DNA of 64,000 nt from Rhyacichthys aspro. Its lineage: Eukaryota > Chordata > Actinopteri > Gobiiformes > Rhyacichthyidae. The notes under the pieces are model-generated. The model had not been told where the DNA came from, did no database searches, and was given only the letters and a program-made list of their open reading frames with translations. Both the position numbers and the translations under genes were made by a program. Positions 27,801 to 37,900 of this stretch are shown here, in pieces (position 1 is the stretch's first letter; every line of letters starts with the position of its first letter). Location: the NCBI GenBank assembly GCA_036850595.1, contig CM072162.1, positions 21,022,758 to 21,086,757 of the forward strand, in the 5' to 3' direction.

Positions 27801-30800
27801 GTCTTTGATGGGCACCACTTTGTAGAATTGCTGAAGGACAAAAGGTAAAAAAAGGACACTTATATAAACTTTATTTTACAGACATCAGAGATATGGCGCT
27901 GAAAATAAAAGGGGTGCTCACTCTGAGGTGCTCTTCCTGAAAAGGGTGCTCTGGGAATTCAGGGATAGGCACATTCTTGTTTTCCACTTCTCCAAATAAA
28001 TTCACCACCATCGAGGTCAGCTCATCTAGAGTCTCTGCAGGAAATAAACACCATCAGGTCCGATACATTTCATTCACTTTTCCTTATAGAAAAAGACAAA
28101 ATATTATAAGAATATAGTAAAGCCAAATTAAATACCATCATTCTTTAACACCAAGTCATTATCAGCATGCTTTGTTTTGCAAAAGATATACAGTTAAACT
28201 TAGTTTTTAAATTAAATGTCGTCTGAGCTGAAAAACAGAGCTTATTTCCAAATTACAAATGGCTGAAATAGTTCTGTAATAGCACTTTAAATCAAGAGTT
28301 TGTAGTTTTTTGTGCCTCTTGAAGTAAACAGAGCATCACCTGATACTTTACGTTTATAATTTACAATCAAATGTGTCCAAACAGATGAAACAGAAAGGGT
28401 TTGCACTAGTTACATCCGTTGTACTAATAACTACGTAGCTTAACATTTATTTTAACCATAATTAATAACATATTTCATCTTATAATCCAGCTGTAATACA
28501 AAGTGCTATCGACATCTCTTTAAAACATGTTGACATTACATTTACAGATGTGTTTTTTTTACCTCTTCCTAAAACACAGAGTCCCATGAGGTTGGATGAA
28601 TAATACGTGGAGTGAAATTTCAAAAGCTCTTGGCGGATATCGATCCCGTCTTTACAAGGTCTGGTTTCAAGGGTTAACTTGTTACCTACAAGAAAACATG
28701 ACGACAATATTTAATACAGAGACTAAATCAAATTAAATAAATGGATAAGAGAGACAGAGAGAGAGCGATATGGGAAGAATAACAAGGTTTCAGCTTTCTT
28801 TATGGCATTAGAAAACCACAGAAGAACAGCATCATTTATAAGACAAACAACAACAAGATAAATAGATGCTGAAAACCTTTAAATAATACAAATAAAATCT
28901 AATTGTGAATATTGCAATTAAACCAATGTAAACCTGGCCCTTTCTGGATAGCGACGGACAAATAAGCCCTGATTTAGGGGGGATTGCTTTGGTGCATGAC
29001 AGTCTAGGCCTGTCTGATCCGTGTCTATTAATAGCCTCAAATAAAGATTACATAATTCAAGACTGCCATCAGGTGGCTATTTTGGCTTTTGGAGTAAGTA
29101 GCTGCTCCAAATGTAGGCACATCCAACTCCAGGACTTTTTCTTGACAGTATTTTCTCATCAACAATCATATAATACACAACAGACAAAGTTTTAGTCCAT
29201 ATTTTTTATAACGCAGGGTTCATGTTGGCTACACACCTGATAATACTCATCTATTCCTCTTTTTTTAACTTAATAGTACAAACTACTTCTGCAAACTTAA
29301 AATTCGTAATGGGCTCATAAAAGGGCATAAATTGTTTGTCTAAATCAGGTTCAGCTAGACTTGATGTGCTCAGATGTTTATGAGTAAAAAGAATGACGCA
29401 GCAAAAAAAAGGTGGGGCAGGGATGAAGCAGAAAAGACAATGATGACATTAACAAGTCTGTACCTGTCCCAAATTTGCTAAAAGGGTGGCTGGGGTTGCC
29501 TGTGGCCTTCTCCAACTGAAACAGTCTCCAGGCGTCGTTCATGAGGTTCTTTTCGTGCTCTGAGTCAACAGCGTTTACCTCTCGGTCTTTACAGCTCTCG
29601 TCAAACAAAGGGCAGAGAAAGAACTGGGCAAACCTGCAGAAAAAGAAGGTTTTCAGGTCATGTGTAGAGAAATGTACTTGTATTATGACAACACAAAGAA
29701 TAGAAGAACTATGTATGTCTAAGCAAAGAGAATGGGAAAAGATAGCAAAGGAAACTTGGTTGACCAATGAAAATCATCCATTTGCATGAATACAAAGTGA
29801 TCAACTGCCATGCAAAACCAGTAAACGCCGGGGAAGATTGGGATTTGAATGGCTTTAAAGTCAGACACCTGGAAGGTCTGGACACTTATGGTGCAAATTC
29901 TACACTGACACTCTATTAAAAACAACACTGACGGTGAAGGGATGTCCTGCTGTTTCTCACAAAACCCCAAATACTAGCTGATTCATTTGAAATAATGTTG
30001 CTTAATTCTGAACTGATATTTATCGTATCATGTATAATTTTGTTTGGTGGTAACAATACGCTTTGAAGCTATATTATGCTAAATAAGAAGCTAAACTGAC
30101 TATTAACACTACAGCAATACAGTCCTACTATAAACTAAGTAATTATAAATTAAATGTTAGCCATTTTGAGCTATAGTGCTGAATTTCATGTTACATGCAT
30201 CTATTTGTAATAAAATGTTCTTTCTCAGCAAAATATTGTTAAATATCTATGGCCCACACATTTAAATGGACACTTGGATGAAATCTAATGTGTCTTCTTC
30301 ATCTTTAAGCTTCAAAAACATGTCAAGAAGAGCTTTAAACTTCAAGACCTGAATGATGTTTCACTAAAGAGATGCTCACAGAGTTAATTTACATTAAAAA
30401 AGACCAGAGCATTAACAGCACAGTTCACTGAAAAGAGACTCTCTTGTTTAATCAATTTTTCAGCATTTCACTGGACCAGCGTTTCCATATGGTCTTCATA
30501 ATTCACTCGTAAACAATTAGCCTCTGACAAAGAAACAGGTGCTCAGTAGACTTTCATTCATTTATAAGTAGGTAATTTAATCCTAAAGGTTAAATTCTGG
30601 CACCACCCGACTGTGCTTTCCTAATCATCGGAGCCGACATGTGAGCAGACCCCACGGCGAGTCCAGTCTAGTCTCGGTCTACACAAAGCTTCTGCTGGGA
30701 ATCGTATAGAGATGTTACAAAAGGAAGCCGCAGGAGGTGGATCTGGTAACTAAAGATGGACAGACAATAGCTGAGGAGCTCATTTGAATTAACACCTGAG

Positions 30801-33241
30801 CTAAGTAGACCAAGAAGATAAAGGAACGTCAGGCCGTGGCATATTCTCACCTGTTTGTGCAGGTTGGTTTGGCCTTAACAGTTTGTGAGAATAACTAATA
30901 ATAATGATTGGGTCCAGTTTTCCAAGACTATGTGCAAATAAATACATCAATTATTAGGTTGCCCAAATACCAACAACAGTACTCGATGTTCACCAATATC
31001 GGAGCCTCTTGTAATCGTCCTCAGCTTTTTAACTCACTGCAGTGTGTTTTTTTCACTTTAAAGCACTGTCTAGACATATTTTATTGTAAATGGTGATGAT
31101 ACAAGTCAAATGTAGATCTGAGACCCAAAACTGATGTCAAAACACGTCACTGAGAAAACATCAGGACATCAACATGGTTCTTTAATGTGTCTATGGTGCG
31201 TAAATATTAGATACTCATAAAGTAGTATCACCACATTCCAAGTAAATTACATTTATGAAAATGTGTTCGATATAAGAAGGCATGATAACTATTAACATTA
31301 ATGTTGATAGTAAACTAAACATAGCATACACAAATTATGTATAAAGTTTGAATGTATTTTTGCTAATGGAAAGACAAACACCAAGTACAGGGAAAACTAG
31401 AGACTATATAGATTTAAACAGGTGTTATGTCATTAATGATGCATTTTCAATGGAACGTAGTGTTGTAAAAGAAAAATATACACGGTCACGTAACAGAATA
31501 TAACTGATTTCTACACTTTTTTCTCTGATTAGCCTTATAATTATTAATATAGATATAAGAATCCAGAGCCATTTTATCAAGGACTTGCTTTAAAGGAGTG
31601 TTACATGGTTTTAATAGAGCATCAATACCCATTTACTTTATCTTAATCATTTAATTTAAATTATGGCAGTAACAGAGGAGGTCAAATGCGTAAAGCCTCG
31701 TTTCCACTGGAGCGATACGGTGCATGTCTGGGTCAAGAAGCTCTGATACCAGTGAGTACTGACTTTATTCAGACAAGCACTGTGGTGTCTGCTGGTAAAA
31801 TAACAAGGAATTACCTGTCTAGTGCTCCTTGCAAGTGCTCATGGGATACGTCGAAGTAGTAGTTGGTGTGTTCTCCGCTGGTGAAGGCGTTGGAGCTGCC
31901 TGCGTGTTCACTCAGGAACTGGCTGTACTCATTCTCCTTCGGGTACTTCTGCGTTCCCAGGAACAGCATGTGTTCACAGAAGTGTGCCAGGCCTGAGATG
32001 TTCGCTGGGTCTGACAATGAACCTGAAAATGTGGACATAAACCACAGAACAAAAAGATGGGACTATGATTTCCTGTTCTTTGAATCAACAGCTTTCTAAA
32101 AAAAATTATTAAATTACCTATGTGGACGTCCAGAGCAGCTGAGGATTTGTCTGTCGTCGGATCACTAATAAGCATCGCCTTCAGGCCATTGGAGAACTGC
32201 AGCGCTCTGTATTCCCGTTTGTCTTCGGGAGAGCGAACGATGTCAGTAACCACCCTGTTCACAGCTGGGTCGGTCATTCTGAGGGGTAGGGAGGACACAA
32301 ACCTGAAACAACATCAAATCCAAGATGAAGTCAAAAATTAGTCATTAATTGTTGTCATACAGGATGTATTTTCTTATCTTCTGGAAATTGCTAGTGACAG
32401 AGAAAAAATGTGCAACGTCTTTTGATGTGTTCGACTGACAAAAGATACAGGCATCATATGTTTACCATTCAGTTGCCAAAACGTAATTTGTAAATTGGTA
32501 TCAAGGGACACAGGTGTGGAAAAATGGATTTCCTGTATATTCTAGCTGTATATTAATCACATTTGTACACTTAATCCACACAAAGGCTAAATAAAAAGGT
32601 AAATCAATGAGGCACAACAAGAGCATCCAGTGGTTACCAAAAAATCCTCAATATGACTGTTTAATTCCTTTGTAAAGCACAGTTAGTGTCTTCAGGGCAT
32701 GAAATAAGGTGAGTACAGGAATGAAAATGCAAGCCTAAACGAGTCTACACTTTATACACGTCATTATTTTCCGGTTTGTGACATATCTTTAGCTGTAATC
32801 TGTAGACATAATTGCAACAGCTTCATTAAGAGACACACTTATATTTCTAACACTGGTTACATGGATTAGCATGATCTGATTAAAATCTACAACAAACACT
32901 ACAAAAGCAGCTGGGTTAACATAAAATAATTTATTGTTAAGATCCCCAAAAGACAGATGTCGCCAATCTATTCGAGCCGAAGTAAACCTGAAGTGTTTCG
33001 AAGCGTTTGTAGCAACAAAGCTAACACTTTTTAGCTTTGGACTTAGGTCAACACCGGCTTTAGCTTTAGCGCTAGTTCGGCAGCTAGCATGTTAGCATGA
33101 CATGAGAAAACAGTAAAATCTCTTCTAATCAAATCATTTGGCTGACTTTACTTACCTTAGGTCTCGGCTTAGAGAGAAACTACTGCTCGCTGACTGGTGA
33201 TATCTGATCAACTGGGCCGTACGGTTAATGCACTTAAACAT
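6869..33241 (-). CDS. ide: Insulin-degrading enzyme (insulysin), complete 25-exon gene
   Basis: Zinc metalloprotease of family M16A that degrades insulin, amyloid-beta, glucagon and other small peptides in cytosol, mitochondria and peroxisomes. CDS exons, 5' to 3' (high to low): 33241-33156, 32302-32118, 32022-31815, 29633-29464, 28685-28563, 28034-27922, 27830-27668, 26994-26902, 26820-26729, 26035-25955, 24881-24778, 23519-23417, 23329-23207, 22833-22751, 21812-21668 (15a), 18033-17923, 17176-17056, 16646-16555, 15845-15734, 12553-12386, 11606-11334, 9821-9760, 7664-7592, 7514-7447, 6964-6869. They sum to 3,048 nt with all phases compatible, giving 1,015 aa (human 1,019). The inverted zinc motif HFCEH is residues 104-108 with third ligand E185; R820 and Y827 are the conserved C-terminal-half catalytic-site residues. 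The protein ends in AKL, a peroxisomal PTS1-type tripeptide. M1 gives a presequence rich in R/S; M38 corresponds to human M42, the cytosolic start. All introns are GT-AG except intron 13 (GC-AG). Confidence 0.97.
7931..7976. repeat. Short intronic repeat, copy 1 (ide intron 22)
   Basis: About 46 bp beginning CCACACTTTT and ending GGCTTATATTCCA, closely similar to 9437-9481 in the same intron and orientation. The sequence between the copies is not clearly duplicated. Origin unknown. Confidence 0.5.
9437..9481. repeat. Short intronic repeat, copy 2 (ide intron 22)
   Basis: Partner of 7931-7976: shares GCCTCTTCTTTGT.TCTTGT and GGCTTATATTCCA with a few substitutions. It may be a dispersed repeat or a duplicated regulatory segment. 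Confidence 0.5.
10682..11299. mobile_element. hAT-like non-autonomous transposon in ide intron 21
   Basis: 618-bp insertion bounded by a perfect 8-bp direct repeat CCTTTAAC (10674-10681 and 11300-11307), the target-duplication length of hAT elements. Ends are TAAGGCTGGGCGATAA on the left and, reverse-complemented, TAGGGCTCACATC on the right, i.e. degenerate short inverted repeats of the TAGGGCTG type. No transposase frame is present. The right target duplication lies 26 nt inside the intron from the exon 21 donor. Confidence 0.7.
14150..14260 (+). repeat. Fragment related to the 49,678 tandem unit
   Basis: GAGTCTGGAGGTGCTCTAAG followed by ACTGGACT, then TCTTGTCTTGGTCTCGATAA, resembles the tandem unit at 49,678-49,985 and the sequence just after it. 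It is a degenerate dispersed copy in ide intron 19 (transcript order). Confidence 0.35.
14640..14890. promoter_or_regulatory. CpG-richer island with X-box in ide intron 19; candidate enhancer
   Basis: This stretch is visibly richer in G+C and CpG than the surrounding AT-rich intron. It contains GTTGCCGTGGAGAC (14853-14866), one substitution from a strong RFX X-box, and TGACGTCT (CRE-like) near 14711. No exon fits here. Regulatory function is inference. Confidence 0.3.
18741..18884. mobile_element. 144-bp MITE with nested inverted repeats in ide intron 15
   Basis: The left end GCGTATTTTCCGGAGTATAA and the reverse complement of the right end CCGTATTTTCCGCTCT form terminal inverted repeats. A second internal inverted pair is built on TATAAGTTGC / GTGCGACTTATA. 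The element is flanked by TTA (738-740 and 885-887 in the 18 kb block), consistent with a 3-bp TWA duplication of PIF/Harbinger type, though three bases can match by chance. Confidence 0.55.
19070..19380. promoter_or_regulatory. CpG-richer intronic island with MARE/AP-1 motif; candidate enhancer
   Basis: A base-composition island inside the long ide intron between exon 15b and exon 16. It holds TGCTGACTCAG (19285-19295), matching a Maf-recognition/AP-1 element, and several CpG-rich strings (GGCCCGATCGTCGCAGCCGG). No coding frame fits. Function is inferred from composition and motif only. Confidence 0.28.
20640..20784 (-). CDS. ide: ide exon 15b, alternative exon
   Basis: 145 nt, the same length and phases as 15a. 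It encodes [20 protein letters not shown].., then [18 protein letters not shown], ending GMNAVL. Acceptor catcag, donor GTAAGTAA. It is paralogous to exon 15a and matches the alternatively spliced exon 15b known from mammalian IDE, whose isoform has reduced catalytic efficiency. Using both 15a and 15b would shift the frame, so the two should be mutually exclusive. Two intact splice sites and an open frame argue it is functional. Confidence 0.93.
21668..21812 (-). CDS. ide: ide exon 15a (major form)
   Basis: 145 nt, entered in phase 2 and left in phase 0. It encodes [20 protein letters not shown].., ending YGMY, and matches canonical vertebrate IDE exon 15. Acceptor tgcag, donor GTAAGTA. It lies 883 bp upstream, in transcript order, of exon 15b. 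Confidence 0.95.
31695..31722 (+). repeat. Dispersed short repeat, copy 1
   Basis: GCCTCGTTTCCACTGGAGCG followed by ATACGGTG closely matches 44041-44068 in kmo. It is probably the end of an old fish DNA transposon; no second end was identified. Confidence 0.35.
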
Positions 33242-33300
33242 ACTTTGCACCGTGGAAAACAAACCTCGGCTTTTACGGCGCCATCTTTGAAAAGACTAAA
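33242..33300 (-). promoter_or_regulatory. ide: ide 5' UTR/core promoter: YY1-type motif and 3-codon uORF
   Basis: On the minus strand CAAAGATGGCGCCG (around 33279-33290) resembles the AAGATGGCGGC motif bound by YY1 at many housekeeping start sites. The ATG inside it (33284-33282) opens a minimal uORF, ATG GCG CCG TAA, ending 31 nt before the ide start codon. The main ATG (33241-33239) has A at -3. No TATA box seen. The exact transcription start is not known. Confidence 0.45.
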
Positions 33301-34922
33301 CGAATCGAACACAGACCGGAAATAGATCAGGTGTCGTTTGTCCTAGATAAGTGCTACAAGAAAAAAACACCGTAATATTTAATAACAAAAAGAGTTCATT
33401 GTCCGAATAATTCTTACATTCAATATAGCTAGCTAATGATATGTTTACTACACCAAGGATTAAATACTGTTGTGTCACTGGCTCTTTAATCGATTAAGTA
33501 GCCTGTGGATTTCCACTTCTATAGGACCAGTGATCGGATTTGGAGAATTTATAGAGTTCAGCAAAGTTCAAGTGGATTGCTCAAAGCTGATAGTACTGTT
33601 CTTCAATGGTCATGCAACAGTTTGTAATTTGTGCTGTTAAGTGACTACTTATATTGTTCTTGATGAGTTTATATAATTATGTTATATTTTATTGATGTGC
33701 ATGTTGGATGTGAGCAGACAGTGTAATGTAGCCTACATCATGCAAAGCCTAAAATTGTGGAGGACTGTGCATTGTGGCTTTCATCTCTGTCCACATTCTG
33801 TCTCTGTCGCATAGTCCTGTATGTTTAAATATAAACTTACATATACTAATACAATAGAGGTATTAGCTGAAAAGAATGTTACCTAAAAAGGGCCAAATTA
33901 AGATATTGTAATAATAAATCGAATGATGGATCTGGTAATCTACCTTTAGAGACCCCACAAAGCTTAGAAAACAACATTAAAGTCTTTACAACTCAATATC
34001 AGCCTCCTACCTTTGTGAATGATGCATACACTTCTCGTGACCACTGTAAAATCCCTATAGACACATCAATACTGATAACACTAATCAATAGGCATATAGG
34101 GTACATAGAGTAGGTAACTTACTGTCTTCCAGAAAATGCTTCAATAACAAAGCCACTAGATGGAGCTAGATTGCTTTTAATATTTCACTTGCCAGCGTCA
34201 GATCTTACAAAGAAGGGCCTTATTATTGACTCACTGAGGAGCGCCACAATTAAACTCAATTCTTGGGTATAAATAATAATATGTTGTATTATTATTATAT
34301 TGAAATAAGAGTGAAGATCCAGGAGATAGAAGGTCAGACTTTAGACAAATGCAAAGAGTGCTATGTTGATCTAAAACTACAAAAAAATATACTACAACAT
34401 TTTACATAATGGATCTTTAATTAATTGTTTATTTGAGACATTTCAGACATTAACACTGATTGTCCTTTGTGTTTGCTCCACTGCTAAATGTAGGTAAGTA
34501 CCACACAGAGAATTACCCAAAAGAGCCTGAAGTGATGCAATGCCAACAATAGATGACAGGGCGGCTCTGGGATCCAAAAACAGGGCTTGAAATATTCTGA
34601 ATGAGCACAAACAACTGAGTCATACATTCTCATGCCTGGTAACTAAGCCCTATTTGTTCAAAAAGACTCCTGTGCCTATGGTCTTTCAGTTTCCCTGATT
34701 TGAAATGCAAGTGATTACAGCAACAAATGCAATCAAAGCTCACACTGAAGCTATGTAACTTTATTAGACAATCTCCAATGACGTGTTATCAGTCAGCTGT
34801 TTACTTTGAAGGTTATGACACACACGGCAGCTCCTCCTCTTTTAAACCTTTACCAATAACTTGCTTGAAGCATTTTGAACGGGACAGAGACCGGGACCGA
34901 CCGACAGAGAACTCTTAACAAA
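33301..34922. other. Divergent ide/kmo intergenic region
   Basis: About 1.6 kb between two genes transcribed away from each other; it should hold both promoters and the kmo 5' UTR. I see no gene, no CpG island and no clear TATA box. A TGACTCA (AP-1 type) occurs near 34,226. The kmo start context is AACAAAATGG, a good Kozak match. Confidence 0.5.
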
Positions 34923-37900
34923 ATGGAGCCAACAGAGAATGGACCGAGCAAGAAAAAAGTCATTGCTGTTGTGGGCGGTGGTTTGGTAAGATAATAATAA
35001 AAGTAAATTATTAATTGACTGCACTGTGTTTGTGAGAGGTGTTTATCTACAAACCCTTTAGAGCAGTCATGCTTTCAGTCTTACAAATGCAAGCCAAGGG
35101 AAAATGTATTTGTAAGTAAAAGTAACCAGTTAAAGCAATTGTACAAAATAGTTTTATTGTCTTTTGATGCCACAATAACTACTCTCATTAGATTACACCT
35201 GGAATAATACTTGCTGTGCATTTGCTTTTTGTACAAAGACTAGATTATTTACTCACCTAAACTGTGGGTCCAATGTAAATAAATGTTGTTGAGGTTAAAT
35301 AAAAGAAGATCCTGTCCATTTACACCTTGTTACAAATAGCTACAACACACATTTTACTATTTTTTGGAACAACTAGTTTCGAATAAATGCTATTAAAATT
35401 TGAAATTAAATGTTAATTGTGATTCACAGTGAAACGTGATACAACTAAACCATTGAACAAGGATCAATTCACATCAATTCTTTGCTTTTCCCTGATTGAA
35501 TGATCGAAGATAAACTCTCAAGTGCAAAAGAGGCTTGCTTTGTTTGCTTTGAATGCAACACACTGATCTCTTCAATCATAATTTCTTTCTTTACTCATTC
35601 TCTTTGTTGTAGGTGGGTGCTTTAAACGCCTGCTTTTTCTCCAAGAGAGGTTTTGAGGTTGAGCTCTTTGAAAGTCGAGAAGGTAAAAAAAAAAACAGAC
35701 CCTTTTAAAACTTAAATTAACACCGTGATTCGACAGAAGTGAGTGTATATATCTTTTTCTTGGTCAGATATAAGGACAGCCAAAGTTGTGAGAGGCAGAA
35801 GCATAAACCTGGCTTTGTCACATCGCGGTCGACAGGCTCTGAAGCACGTGGGGATGGAGGAGAAGGTGAGCGCAATAATTATTAACTCTTCAGTGTAGTG
35901 GCTTGTGTCAACTGTTATGAAATACAAAACATGTGGAGGACTGGTTGAATACAGGTCTCTGATTGGCCGGTAGACGGGCATAAAGTAGTAGTAGTAGCAT
36001 CAACATAAGCTACAAAAACATAAAATTCTATATAGCTATAAAATAAATATACATACATTGTTACGTTCACATGTTTATTATTCATTACAAATGCCCACTG
36101 TGATGCCATTTTACAATATAATGTTTTATTTTGGCTTCTTGGCTTCAAACTCTTTTGTTTACTCTTTCAAAGACTACTATATTTCTCTCATAGATAGTTT
36201 TATTAGACTGAGCTCCAGATCATGAGTTGGTGCATATGCTACAAAACGTTTTTATTTTTATATTTTATTTATTTCTGCATCATGTGGCCAGTGGAGCAGT
36301 TACTTTAATTACCAAATGTATGAATTGTGCTATACTCTTTAACGTTTTTGTTCATTTTTTTATAAATGAGAAAAGGTGAAAGAAAATAAGTTAATAATAC
36401 AATAATACAATGTCCTAGTTGTACATTCGATGTCTCTTTTTACTGCTGTCTGTTGGTAAAGTCTTTTTTTTGTGACTTATTAAACATCCCTGGTTTTGTT
36501 ACATGCAGTTTTGGCCATGACACATACCCACGCTTCTTTTGTTAATATAAATGTAAATGTAATCAGTCTCTGCTTAATAATCTTCTTGTCATCCCGTCTG
36601 ATTGTCTAAATGTCTAATGGTGTGTCGGGACAATGTTTTGCTCAGATAGTCTCTCAGGGAATACCCATGCACGCCCGAATGATCCACTCCCCGAACGGAA
36701 AACAGTCTCCGATCCCGTACGGCAAGAAAGGCCAGGTAAGACTTCCCTCGGTGACCTTTTCAGTGACTTAGAACATGCCATCCTGGATATATTTTATACT
36801 TTGTGCCACTTAATGGAGTCATGAGCTTCTGTAGCAGGTGGGAATAAATCCATCTGCTGGTAATAATTGAAAAAATGTATTAAAATAACACAATACAGTC
36901 CCTTTAAACACACAGCAGAACAATGACACTTGTAATAGTTAAACATTATCATTAGTTAAACACATACAAAAACATAAACGCTGACTTAATCTATTGAGCT
37001 AACCCATATTTGTGACTTTATAGCGTTTTTTTTTTTTACCCTTTGTGTGTCATATATAGAAATAATTTAGCTCCATCCAGTTTTCTTTTTACCTTTACTG
37101 TCTGACACTGGAAAATGGCATAAGAGTCTAAGACAGCGACAAAACACTGAAATGAAATGGTCCCCCTCACTCTGGTACGTGCATACAGGACTAAACTGGC
37201 TTCTTACAGATTGTTCTTTCTCCAGTACATCCTGTCCGTCGACCGAGCCAACCTGAATAAAGAACTCTTAACAGGTAAGAACAACAAGTGTTCCTCGATT
37301 ACACTGACACAGCAGAGCAAAGCAGAAAAAGGGAAGTCATTTTTAGATTAATTTAACAAATTCTTAAGGGCACAATTAAGGTATCACTCGGTCATAGTTG
37401 GCAGTTATCAGTGGGAGGTATTACAGAGCCTTTTGTCCTTGAAGTTAAGCAAAAAAAAAATAGCACACGGAAAGATTTGGGTGACTTTGACAAAGACTAG
37501 AATGGCAGCTCTTCCTTTCTTCTATTCTTTGTCAGAATCAAAACTCAGAATAATCTGTTGGCCTTAGATTTAAGTCTGGACAAATAATGTTGGAGGTGTC
37601 TCAATTCGAGCCATGACTCATTACACATTGACAACTCCACGTAAATCAGAATAAATCCAGATAAATGTGACACAGGACACATCCAAATGCACCTCTCCCG
37701 GGATGCATTTAAATTGCATTTAGCCCATTCACAGCCTACATTAAAGACAGTGTTGTGTAGTTTTTGAATTAATTGTGCATAAGTTTGTCTTTGGTGAAAA
37801 GGGCTTATGAGCATTAGGTTTTCATAATGTTTATTCCATACTATTTGATTAAAGATTAGCAACTTATTGTAATAAACTAAGTATATCCAAGAATAGAGCC

